Source: Arthrobacter sp. StoSoilA2
GTDB lineage: Bacteria; Actinomycetota; Actinomycetes; Actinomycetales; Micrococcaceae
Length of the DNA: 64,000 nt
Direction of reading: 5' to 3'
Assembly: GCF_019977195.1 (NCBI RefSeq)
Contig: NZ_AP024643.1
Location: forward strand, 1,736,001-1,800,000
Shown here one piece after another: positions 7,384 to 15,209 of this stretch; the first letter of the stretch is position 1, and the number at the start of each line of letters is the position of its first letter. A program made the position numbers and the translations under genes. Below the pieces are notes generated by a model that searched no databases, was not told where the DNA came from, and saw nothing but the letters and a program-made list of their open reading frames with translations.

Positions 7384-9631
7384 GGAGGGTCCCGAAATCC
7401 AGTTCTCCGAAGCGATTATTGACAACGGCCGTTTTGGCAAGCGTGTCATCCGCTTTGAAACCGGCCGCCTTGCCAAGCAGGCTGCCGGCGCTTCGATGGT
7501 CTACATCGACGAAGACACCGCACTCCTCTCGGCAACCACCGCAGGCAAGCAGCCGCGCGAAGGCTTCGACTTCTTCCCGCTGACGGTTGACGTCGAAGAG
7601 CGTATGTATGCTGCCGGCCGTATCCCGGGCTCGTTCTTCCGCCGTGAAGGCCGCCCCTCCACGGAAGCCATCCTGGCTTGCCGCCTGATGGACCGCCCGC
7701 TGCGCCCGGCCTTCGTGAAGGGCCTGCGCAACGAGGTCCAGATCGTTGTGACCGTCCTGGCGATCAACCCCGACGAGCTCTACGACGTCGTGGCCATCAA
7801 CGCGTCTTCCATGTCCACGCAGCTCTCCGGCCTCCCGTTCTCCGGCCCGATCGGTGGCGTCCGCGTTGCCCTCATCGCCGACGAACAGGGCTCACAGTGG
7901 GTTGCCTTCCCCAAGCACTCCCAGCTTGAGAACGCCGTGTTCAACATGGTTGTTGCCGGCCGCATCGCAGGCGACGACGTCGCCATCATGATGGTTGAAG
8001 CCGAAGCAACCGACAACTCCTGGAACCTCATCAAGGAACAGGGCGCAACTGCTCCCACCGAAGAAGTTGTTTCCGAGGGCCTCGAAGCCGCAAAGCCATT
8101 CATCAAGGCTCTCTGCGAAGCCCAGGCCGATCTTGCTGCCCGTGCAGCGAAGCCGACCGTCGAGTTCCCGGTCTTCCTGGACTACCAGGACGACGTCTAC
8201 GCTGCCGTTGAGGCCGCTGCCGCTGACAAGCTGGCTGCTGTCTTCCAGATCGCTGACAAGCAGGACCGCGACAACGCCTCCGACGAGCTCAAGGATGAGG
8301 TCCTTGGCTCACTTGCCGGCCAGTTCGAAGGCCGCGAGAAGGAGCTGTCCGCAGCTTTCCGCTCGGTCACCAAGCACGTTGTGCGCCAGCGCATCCTCAA
8401 GGACCAGGTCCGCATCGACGGCCGTGGCCTGACGGATATCCGCCAGCTCACCGCAGAGGTCGAAGTTCTGCCCCGCGTTCACGGTTCGGCCATCTTCGAA
8501 CGTGGCGAGACCCAGATCATGGGCGTCACCACGCTGAACATGCTCAAGATGGAGCAGCAGATCGACTCGTTGTCGCCGGTAACGCGCAAGCGCTACATGC
8601 ACAACTACAACTTCCCGCCGTACTCCACCGGTGAAACCGGCCGCGTCGGTTCCCCGAAGCGCCGCGAAATCGGCCACGGTGCCCTCGCTGAGCGCGCCCT
8701 GGTACCGGTTCTGCCTACCCGTGAAGAGTTCCCTTACGCCATCCGCCAGGTATCCGAGGCCCTCGGTTCCAACGGTTCGACGTCCATGGGTTCGGTGTGT
8801 GCTTCGACGCTCTCGATGCTCAACGCAGGTGTCCCGCTGAAGGCAGCTGTTGCCGGTATCGCCATGGGCCTGGTTTCCGACCAGGTTGACGGTCAGACCC
8901 GCTACGCAGCCCTGACCGACATCCTCGGCGCCGAAGACGCCTTCGGCGACATGGACTTCAAGGTTGCCGGTACGTCCGAGTTCGTCACGGCCATCCAGCT
9001 GGACACCAAGCTCGACGGCATCCCCGCTTCCGTGCTGGCAGCAGCGCTGAAGCAGGCCCGCGAAGCCCGCCTCCACATTCTTGAGGTCATCAACGCAGCG
9101 ATCGACACCCCGGATGAGCTCTCCGAGTTCGCCCCCCGCGTCATCGCCGTGAAGATCCCCGTAGACAAGATCGGCGAGGTCATTGGCCCCAAGGGCAAGA
9201 TGATCAACCAGATCCAGGAAGACACGGGCGCGGACATCTCCATCGAAGATGACGGCACGGTCTACATTGGCGCCACCAACGGTCCGTCTGCTGATGCAGC
9301 ACGTTCCGCTATCAACGCCATCGCCAACCCGCAGGTACCGGAAATCGGTGAGCGCTACTTGGGCACGGTCGTCAAGACCACCACGTTCGGCGCATTCGTT
9401 TCCCTTACCCCGGGCAAGGACGGCCTGCTGCACATCTCCGAGCTCCGCAAGCTCGCCAACGGCAAGCGCGTGGACAACGTTGATGACGTCGTCTCGGTGG
9501 GCCAGAAGGTCCAGGTCGAAATCACCAAGATCGACGACCGCGGAAAGCTTTCCCTCTCCCCGGTTGTTGCCGAGGAAGAAGGCGCAGCCTCCGAGGAAGC
9601 TGCAGAAGAAGCCGAAGTTTCCGCAGAGTAG
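7382..9631 (+). CDS. pnp: Polyribonucleotide nucleotidyltransferase (PNPase)
   Basis: 3'-to-5' phosphorolytic exoribonuclease, also able to add tails. 749 residues from the ATG after GGAGGT. Two RNase PH domains are seen (FFPLTVDVEERMYAAGRIPG and FRREGRPS in the first; MHNYNFPPYSTGE and SMGSVCASTLSML in the second). They are followed by a KH domain (GPKGKMINQIQEDTGADI) and an S1 domain (GTVVKTTTFGAFVSL), then an acidic end. Together with RNase J encoded downstream it forms the RNA-decay machinery of this group. Confidence 0.98.
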   Translation: MEGPEIQFSEAIIDNGRFGKRVIRFETGRLAKQAAGASMVYIDEDTALLSATTAGKQPREGFDFFPLTVDVEERMYAAGRIPGSFFRREGRPSTEAILACRLMDRPLRPAFVKGLRNEVQIVVTVLAINPDELYDVVAINASSMSTQLSGLPFSGPIGGVRVALIADEQGSQWVAFPKHSQLENAVFNMVVAGRIAGDDVAIMMVEAEATDNSWNLIKEQGATAPTEEVVSEGLEAAKPFIKALCEAQADLAARAAKPTVEFPVFLDYQDDVYAAVEAAAADKLAAVFQIADKQDRDNASDELKDEVLGSLAGQFEGREKELSAAFRSVTKHVVRQRILKDQVRIDGRGLTDIRQLTAEVEVLPRVHGSAIFERGETQIMGVTTLNMLKMEQQIDSLSPVTRKRYMHNYNFPPYSTGETGRVGSPKRREIGHGALAERALVPVLPTREEFPYAIRQVSEALGSNGSTSMGSVCASTLSMLNAGVPLKAAVAGIAMGLVSDQVDGQTRYAALTDILGAEDAFGDMDFKVAGTSEFVTAIQLDTKLDGIPASVLAAALKQAREARLHILEVINAAIDTPDELSEFAPRVIAVKIPVDKIGEVIGPKGKMINQIQEDTGADISIEDDGTVYIGATNGPSADAARSAINAIANPQVPEIGERYLGTVVKTTTFGAFVSLTPGKDGLLHISELRKLANGKRVDNVDDVVSVGQKVQVEITKIDDRGKLSLSPVVAEEEGAASEEAAEEAEVSAE

Positions 9632-9648
9632 TCTGTAAGCAGTACCCG

Positions 9649-9686
9649 GAGGGGCCGGTGGGCTGAAAGGTCCACGGGCCCCTCTG
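9649..9686 (+). terminator. Hairpin after pnp
   Basis: GAGGGGCC pairs with GGCCCCTC, extended by GTGG/CCAC inside. It lies in the 75-nt gap before the M16 peptidase gene and is followed by a weak T-containing stretch, so read-through is likely. Confidence 0.6.
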
Positions 9687-9706
9687 GCTTTACCCGAAAG
9701 GTCTTA

Positions 9707-11050
9707 ATGACTGTCGTACCCTTGCCGTTGGAGCAGACACTTCCCGGCGGCGACCTCATCCATGGTGCCGAGGGCGGTTCCGTCGTACGGCGTTCGGTCC
9801 TGCCCGGCGGCGTCCGCGTCCTCACCGAGGCAATGCCCGGGCAGCGTTCGGCCACCATCGGATTCTGGGTGGCAGTCGGTTCCCGCGACGAGGCCGATGG
9901 TCAGCATGGTTCCACGCACTTCCTGGAACATCTCCTGTTCAAGGGCACCAAGCGCCGTACCGCCTTGGAAATTGCTTCAGCCTTTGATGAGGTGGGTGGC
10001 GAGTCCAACGCTGCGACTGCCAAGGAAAGTACCTGTTACTTTGCCCGGGTGCTCGATTCGGACCTGCCGATGGCCATCGACGTCATAGCGGACATGATCA
10101 CCGGCGCTGTCCTGGATCCGGCGGAGCTGGAACAGGAACGGGACGTCATTCTTGAAGAAATCGCCATGGACAGCGATGACCCAACAGACGTGGCCCACGA
10201 AAAATTTGTTGCAGCCGTGCTCGGCAGCCATCCGCTCGCGCGTCCTATCGGCGGAACTCCGGACGCCATCAAGGCCGTTGCAAGGGACTCGGTCTGGGAG
10301 CACTACCAGCGCTACTACCGTCCGGAAGAACTGGTTATCACCGCGGCTGGCGGCTTGGACCATGACGTCGTCTGCGATCTCGTGCAGAAGGCGTTGGAAG
10401 CAGCAGGCTGGCACCTGGATCCGGAAGCAGCTCCGGTAGATCGTCGGGCCACCAACCGAGCCGTGATCACCGGCACATCCGGCCTTCATGTGGTCAAGCG
10501 TCCCGTGGAGCAGGCAAACATCATTATGGGTTGCCCCACTATCGTGGCAACGGATGATCGCCGATTCGTCATGAGCGTGCTCAATGCCGTGCTCGGTGGG
10601 GGAATGTCCTCCAGGCTTTTCCAGGAGATCCGCGAGAAGCGCGGCCTGGTCTACTCCACCTACTCTTTCACCGCCGCGTACGCCGATGCCGGCTATTTCG
10701 GCATGTATGCAGGGTGCACGCCGTCAAAAGTGCGCCAAGTGCTCGATCTTCTTGGTGTTGAGTTGGACAAGCTCGCCAAGGAGGGCATCACAGAGGAGGA
10801 ACTCCGGAAGGCCGTGGGACAACTCAGCGGCGGCATTGTCCTCGCCCTCGAGGACACGGGCTCACGTATGTCCCGACTCGGCCGGGCGGAACTCGTGTCC
10901 GGGGAGTTCCAGGACATTGACGAGACACTGGCCCGGATCAAGGCAGTCACTGTGGACGAAGTCCAGGAGCTCGCCCGGGAACTTGCCGCAGCTCCCCGCA
11001 CCATCACCGTCGTCGGGCCGTTTGAAGAAAGCGAGACCTTCGGTCTTTAG
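9707..11050 (+). CDS. M16 family zinc peptidase
   Basis: Pitrilysin-type metallopeptidase, 447 residues. The inverted zinc motif HFLEH is at about residues 71-75, and the third ligand Glu lies in the downstream ELEQERDVILEEI segment; both are intact, so this is an active subunit. The second domain contains the R...Y region (LFQEIREKRGLVYSTYS). No signal peptide is visible. Placement directly after pnp is conserved in actinobacteria. The physiological substrate is unknown. Confidence 0.93.
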   Translation: MTVVPLPLEQTLPGGDLIHGAEGGSVVRRSVLPGGVRVLTEAMPGQRSATIGFWVAVGSRDEADGQHGSTHFLEHLLFKGTKRRTALEIASAFDEVGGESNAATAKESTCYFARVLDSDLPMAIDVIADMITGAVLDPAELEQERDVILEEIAMDSDDPTDVAHEKFVAAVLGSHPLARPIGGTPDAIKAVARDSVWEHYQRYYRPEELVITAAGGLDHDVVCDLVQKALEAAGWHLDPEAAPVDRRATNRAVITGTSGLHVVKRPVEQANIIMGCPTIVATDDRRFVMSVLNAVLGGGMSSRLFQEIREKRGLVYSTYSFTAAYADAGYFGMYAGCTPSKVRQVLDLLGVELDKLAKEGITEEELRKAVGQLSGGIVLALEDTGSRMSRLGRAELVSGEFQDIDETLARIKAVTVDEVQELARELAAAPRTITVVGPFEESETFGL

Positions 11051-11101
11051 GACCCAGCGCGTTCAGCTGGTCCTCCATCTCTGGACTCCCGCACTGTAAA
11101 C

Positions 11102-11133
11102 AGGGCAGCATGATCACACGATCATGCTGCCCT
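11102..11133 (+). terminator. Terminator after the M16 peptidase gene
   Basis: A perfect 14-bp stem (AGGGCAGCATGATC and its complement) with a 4-nt loop, about 50 nt after the stop codon. It is followed by GCTCACA rather than a T tract. Confidence 0.7.
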
Positions 11134-11151
11134 GCTCACATTGGAGTCGTG

Positions 11152-11613
11152 ATGGATGTGCCCTCAAAAGGACATGCCGCAGAACTGCTAAGGGACTTTA
11201 TTGGACACTGGCGGGGGATCACCGAGATAGCACAGTCTCCATGGGGCGCAGCGCGGACCGCAGAGGCCGAAGCCGTTTTCACGCAAGCTGCGGGGGGCTA
11301 CGCCGTTGTGCAGAGCTACCGACACCGTGAGCCGGATGGAACGCATTTCGAAGGGCACGGGATGTTCACAGTGGATCCGGCCCATGGGGATACGCTCTGG
11401 TATTACGTGGACAGCATGGGCCGGCCACCAAGTGCCCCGGTGCGCGGTACATGGCATGCGGGGACGCTGACGGTGGACCGGCGAACGCCGGAGGGCGTAG
11501 CCCGGCACGCGTTCCGTGTTGAAGATGGCGTCCTGGTGCACACCGCGGAACTGCGGCTTGAGGGCACGGCCGAGTTCACTCCTTTGCTCAAGAGCGTGTT
11601 CCGGAAAACCTGA
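11152..11613 (+). CDS. DUF1579 family protein
   Basis: 153 residues from the ATG at 11152 (a GTG at 11149 is equally possible; TTGGAG lies 6 nt upstream). The pattern LLRDFIGHWRG, then YAVVQSYRHREPDGTHFEGHGMF and DTLWYYVDSMG, resembles the DUF1579 group of small beta-barrel proteins. No enzymatic motif. It stands alone between the hairpin at 11102 and the convergent moaD gene; role unknown. Confidence 0.7.
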   Translation: MDVPSKGHAAELLRDFIGHWRGITEIAQSPWGAARTAEAEAVFTQAAGGYAVVQSYRHREPDGTHFEGHGMFTVDPAHGDTLWYYVDSMGRPPSAPVRGTWHAGTLTVDRRTPEGVARHAFRVEDGVLVHTAELRLEGTAEFTPLLKSVFRKT

Positions 11614-11646
11614 CGGCTTATGAATCCGGGTTTGTTGCCTCTGCCC

Positions 11647-11913
11647 TTAGCCGCCTGCGAACGGAGGAAGGACGTCGATAACATCCTCGGCGCCCAGAGG
11701 AGCAGAAGGGTCTCGAACCGCTACCTCATTCCTAAGGAAGCTGCTGCGGGCCACGATGCGGGCAAGCGTTGGTGTCCCCTCCGGAGGCAAAGGACGTTCG
11801 ACGGCGAGGGCAGCTTCCAGCAAGGCCTCGAGGCTGGATCCTTCCGGGAGTGGATGGATTTCCTCTTCGACACCTGCAGCGGCGCGTGCGGCAGCGAAGT
11901 AACGTACAAGCAA
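11647..11913 (-). CDS. moaD: Molybdopterin synthase sulfur-carrier subunit (MoaD/ThiS fold)
   Basis: Ubiquitin-like carrier whose C-terminal thiocarboxylate donates sulfur to precursor Z. 88 residues ending in the required Gly-Gly (VLPPFAGG). It begins at a TTG (LVRYFAAARAAAG) with CGGAGG 9 nt upstream; that ribosome site lies inside the end of moaA, whose stop is 4 nt before the start, so the two are coupled. The catalytic partner MoaE is encoded on the other arm of the island at 19107. Confidence 0.88.
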   Translation of the reverse strand: MLVRYFAAARAAAGVEEEIHPLPEGSSLEALLEAALAVERPLPPEGTPTLARIVARSSFLRNEVAVRDPSAPLGAEDVIDVLPPFAGG

Positions 11914-11917
11914 GGGT

Positions 11918-13042
11918 TCAGCCTCCGATTGCGCTCATGCTGCGGTCCGGCTGCACGAAGTCCGGTGCGCCGAGGCCAGTGTGGTCCATGCCGTGGGCTT
12001 TGGGTTTGACCCACATGGCGTCCTGCCAACGTTGGGCAAGCTCCTCATCCGTTGCGCCTTCCCGAAGCAGTCCGAGGAGATCGAACTCCTCACGGGAGAA
12101 CAGGCAGCTCATGATCTTGCCTTCAGCCGTAATCCGGGTGCGGCGGCAGTCTGAACAGAACGGTTCGGTGACCGATGCGATGATCCCGACTGTACCGAGG
12201 ACCGCCCCTTCAGCTTCACCCGTTGCCTGGTTCCGGCGTCGTACTTCAAATCGTTCGGCAGGGGCGCCGTCGCGTTCCCGCGGGTCCGGACCGAGGACAA
12301 AGTCCTTTGACAGCAAATCCCGGATTTCAGCCGCAGTGATCATGTTGCGCCGGGTCCACCCGTGGTCGGCATCCAGCGGCATCTGTTCGATGAAGCGAAG
12401 TTCGTAGCCACGGTCCAAGGCCCAGGCGAGGAGGTCAGGAGACTCGGCATCGTTGATGCCCCTCATCAGCACGGCATTCAACTTGACCGGACCAAGACCG
12501 GCAGCCCATGCGGCGTCCACGCCGGCGAGGACACGGTCCAGGAAAGGCCGGCGCGTGAGCTTGGTGAAGGTTTCCTCGTGGAGCGAATCCAGGGAGACGT
12601 TGATCCGGGTGAGTCCTGCGGCTTTGAGGGCGGCCGCTTTCTTGTCCAGGCCCACGCCATTGGTGGTCATCGAAATGGGAAGGTCAGGGTGCTCGTTCCG
12701 GATGCCTGCAATGACGTCAACCAGATCAGCCCGGACCAACGGCTCACCGCCAGTGAGGCGCAGTTCCCGCACGCCCAGGGCGCCAACGCCTACACGCACA
12801 ATGCGAATGATTTCGTCTTTGGTCATCACCGCCTGCTTGGAGAGCCATTCCAACCCTTCCGCAGGCATGCAGTACGTACACCGCAGATTGCACTTGTCTG
12901 TCAGGGAAAGGCGCATATCAGTCGCGCGGCGTCCATAGCGGTCCCACAAACCGGTGGGCGTGCCAGCTGGACGCGGCGGCGGAACCGGGCCGCCTGCAGC
13001 GCTGCCCAAAGGAGGCACAGGCATGCCAAGCTGAACACTCAT
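11918..13042 (-). CDS. moaA: GTP 3',8-cyclase (molybdenum cofactor step 1)
   Basis: Radical SAM enzyme that, with MoaC, turns GTP into cyclic pyranopterin monophosphate. 374 residues. The N-terminal cluster motif CNLRCTYC binds the SAM [4Fe-4S] cluster. The second cluster motif is at CSDCRRTR...MSC in the C-terminal part. The usual Gly-Gly end is present (MSAIGG). The start is supported by a TAGCCT box 6 nt upstream. It is transcribed divergently from the two-component system and forms a two-gene unit with moaD. Confidence 0.96.
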   Translation of the reverse strand: MSVQLGMPVPPLGSAAGGPVPPPRPAGTPTGLWDRYGRRATDMRLSLTDKCNLRCTYCMPAEGLEWLSKQAVMTKDEIIRIVRVGVGALGVRELRLTGGEPLVRADLVDVIAGIRNEHPDLPISMTTNGVGLDKKAAALKAAGLTRINVSLDSLHEETFTKLTRRPFLDRVLAGVDAAWAAGLGPVKLNAVLMRGINDAESPDLLAWALDRGYELRFIEQMPLDADHGWTRRNMITAAEIRDLLSKDFVLGPDPRERDGAPAERFEVRRRNQATGEAEGAVLGTVGIIASVTEPFCSDCRRTRITAEGKIMSCLFSREEFDLLGLLREGATDEELAQRWQDAMWVKPKAHGMDHTGLGAPDFVQPDRSMSAIGG

Positions 13043-13048
13043 GAATTC

Positions 13049-13054
13049 AGGCTA
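13049..13054 (-). promoter_or_regulatory. -10 box of leaderless moaA
   Basis: On the minus strand TAGCCT is followed by GAATTC and the ATG at 13042, a 6-nt spacer. The 198-bp gap to the response regulator holds both divergent promoters and no gene. Confidence 0.6.
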
Positions 13055-13228
13055 CGCCACCGTGGGCTGAACAGTGATACCGGCTACATTTCGTTTCACT
13101 CAGCGGACATTGGTTCGGCTGATCCTGAAAAGGCCGCGGCCATGTCCGGTGCCCTCGGCAGTTCTTACGGAATGCGGACATTCACCCGGAAGTGACCCCT
13201 ATCCGATGCCGGGCAGCTTCGGCGTACC

Positions 13229-13234
13229 TATGCT
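13229..13234 (+). promoter_or_regulatory. -10 box of leaderless response regulator gene
   Basis: TATGCT, 6 nt, then GTG at 13241. The predicted transcript begins at the first base of the start codon. Confidence 0.6.
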
Positions 13235-13240
13235 GAAAGC

Positions 13241-13978
13241 GTGAGCATGCAATCGGCATCAACAGCGGCAGAGCCCGGCAATCGCCGCATCCTTCTCGTC
13301 GAAGACGAGCAGACCATCGCTGATGTCGTCCGCGACTATCTCCTGCAAGCCGGGTTCCAGGTTGACGTGGCCGGGGATGGGTTCTCGGCGCTCAGGCTCG
13401 CAGCAACCCGACAGCCGGACCTTGTGATTCTGGACCGCATGTTGCCCGGGCTGGACGGTGTGGAAGTGTGTCGCCGGCTCCGCCAGAGCATGAGCGTGCC
13501 GGTCATCATGGTTACGGCACTGGGAACCGAAGATGACCGCATCCTTGGTTTGGAGATGGGCGCGGACGATTACGTCACCAAGCCGTTCTCGCCGCGGGAG
13601 CTTGTCCTTCGCGTCAAGTCCGTCCTTCGCCGCAGCGTGAAGGAATTCTCCCCCGAACCACCTGTCGAATTGGCAGGCTTTGAACTGGATCCCGCATCCC
13701 GGACCGTCACGCACCGTGGAACGCCGCTGACTTTGACGGTGCGTGAGTTCGATCTCCTGGCCTTCATGCTTCGCAGGCCAAACCAGGTCTTCAGCCGGGA
13801 AGAACTCATCAAGGCAGTCTGGGGCTGGGACTTCGGCGATCTTTCCACTGTGACCGTCCATGTGCGGCGCCTCCGCGAGAAGATCGAAGTCAACCCCACC
13901 AAGCCTGAGCTCCTTAAGACGGTTTGGGGCGTTGGCTACAGGTTCGACGCCAAGGGGGATGGCCATGGAGGGCACTGA
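13241..13978 (+). CDS. OmpR-family response regulator
   Basis: 245-residue DNA-binding regulator. The receiver domain (about 17-130) has the acidic pair in LVEDEQT, the phospho-acceptor Asp65 in DLVILDRMLPGLDG, and the Lys in DDYVTKPFSPREL. The C-terminal winged helix (about 150-240) includes LTVREFDLLAFMLRRPNQVFSREELI and TVTVHVRRLREKIE. It overlaps the kinase gene by 14 nt. Position at the head of the oxidoreductase/moe/moa operon suggests it controls that operon or its own regulon. Signal unknown. Confidence 0.92.
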   Translation: MSMQSASTAAEPGNRRILLVEDEQTIADVVRDYLLQAGFQVDVAGDGFSALRLAATRQPDLVILDRMLPGLDGVEVCRRLRQSMSVPVIMVTALGTEDDRILGLEMGADDYVTKPFSPRELVLRVKSVLRRSVKEFSPEPPVELAGFELDPASRTVTHRGTPLTLTVREFDLLAFMLRRPNQVFSREELIKAVWGWDFGDLSTVTVHVRRLREKIEVNPTKPELLKTVWGVGYRFDAKGDGHGGH

Positions 13979-15209
13979 GCTTGCAACCATCCTTGCCTGG
14001 GTGCTCCTGTGGGCAGTGGTCATCGGTGCCATCACGCTTGTGCTGCTACGTGTCCTTCGCCGGGCTTCGGTGTTGGCCCAGATCTGCCTGGTTGTGGTGG
14101 CTACCGTGGCTGTCCTTGTGGCAGGCATGGTCAGTGCGTTCAATGCCATGTTCATTTCCGCCAGGGACCTTGAGGTCATGTGGTACATCCTGGCCATGGC
14201 TTCGGCAGTAGCAGTGGCCTTATCGCTCGTGCTGGGAGCCGGGGTATCCCGGAACGCGGCGCGCCTTGTGGCGGCGGCCAGGAGACTGGGCCGGGGCGAA
14301 ACCCTGGACCACAGCACTAAAAACGGAAAGCGGACCGGACCTGCCATGACCTCGGAACTCGCTGAACTGGCCCAGGAACTGGAGGCCAGCAGCCGTAACC
14401 TTGCGGAGTCGCGGGCCAGGGAAGCCGCCATTGAAACCGCGCGGCGCGAGCTCGTCTCGTGGATTTCACATGACCTCCGTACTCCACTTGCCAGCATGCG
14501 CGCCATGACCGAAGCCCTTGAGGACGGCATGGTGGCCGATATCCCGGAGTACTACCGGAAGATCATCGGGCAGACCGAACAAATGACTGCCATGGTCAAC
14601 GACCTTCTGGAGTTGTCCAAGATCCAGGCTGGAAGCCTTCGCTTGCGCGCCGAGTCCCTGGACCTCTACGACCTTGTCAGTGATGCTCTGTCCGATCTGG
14701 CGCCGCTGGCCGCCCAACGCGGCATTACGCTCACCGGCGGAGGAGACCGCGAGTGCATGGCTGTGGCCGACGGACCCAGCATGGCAAGGGCGATCCGGAA
14801 CGTGCTGCTCAACGCGATCATTTACAGCAGGCCGGACACGGACGTTCACACCAGCGTGGGGCGCGACAACGGAAACGCCGTGGTCGCAGTTCAGGACCAC
14901 TGCGGGGGCATCCCGGAGGAGGACCTTCCCCACCTGTTCGAAACCGGCTGGCAGAAGGACCCTTCAAGGGGGAACCCGGCGGGATCGCAGGGAAGCTACA
15001 GCGGAGCAGGAATCGGATTGAGCATGGTGGCTGGCATTGTCAAGGCGCACGGGGGAGCGGTGAAGGTGGAAAACGTCGACGGCGGTTGTCGGTTTGCGCT
15101 GTCACTTCCGGCTGGTTCGCTTCCTTCTGGTTCCCTCCCTGCGGGTTCTGTTCAAACAGGATCTGTTCAAACAGGATCTGTTGTGGATCGCCAAGGAGGC
15201 GCAGCATGA
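13965..15209 (+). CDS. Membrane sensor histidine kinase
   Basis: 414 residues from the ATG at 13965, chosen because AAGGGGG lies 6 nt upstream; an in-frame ATG at 13959 also exists. Three hydrophobic helices fill the first about 90 residues with hardly any external domain, so sensing is likely in or near the membrane. A linker is followed by the H box (His169 in SWISHDLRTPLA), an N box (NVLLNAIIYSR) and G boxes (GGIPEEDLPHLFETGW, GAGIGLSMVAGIV). The last about 30 residues are five-residue repeats of LPAGS/VQTGS type. The stop overlaps the next ATG (ATGA). Confidence 0.9.
   Translation: MEGTELATILAWVLLWAVVIGAITLVLLRVLRRASVLAQICLVVVATVAVLVAGMVSAFNAMFISARDLEVMWYILAMASAVAVALSLVLGAGVSRNAARLVAAARRLGRGETLDHSTKNGKRTGPAMTSELAELAQELEASSRNLAESRAREAAIETARRELVSWISHDLRTPLASMRAMTEALEDGMVADIPEYYRKIIGQTEQMTAMVNDLLELSKIQAGSLRLRAESLDLYDLVSDALSDLAPLAAQRGITLTGGGDRECMAVADGPSMARAIRNVLLNAIIYSRPDTDVHTSVGRDNGNAVVAVQDHCGGIPEEDLPHLFETGWQKDPSRGNPAGSQGSYSGAGIGLSMVAGIVKAHGGAVKVENVDGGCRFALSLPAGSLPSGSLPAGSVQTGSVQTGSVVDRQGGAA
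15147..15182 (+). repeat. 15-nt tandem repeat at the end of the kinase gene
   Basis: Two perfect copies of TCTGTTCAAACAGGA plus 6 nt of a third, encoding SVQTG units. Upstream 15-nt units (LPAGS, LPSGS, LPAGS) are more diverged. Each unit contains the small inverted repeat CTGTT/AACAG. Confidence 0.85.

Noticed and set aside
8309..9433. Large minus-strand frame opposite pnp
   Set aside because: Shadow of pnp codon positions; its residue pattern is rich in Gly, Asp and Val without motifs, and pnp is unambiguous on the other strand.
14753..15205. Upstream extension of the molybdopterin oxidoreductase
   Set aside because: It is a shadow of the histidine kinase catalytic domain. AAGGAGG and the ATGA junction fix the start at 15206.
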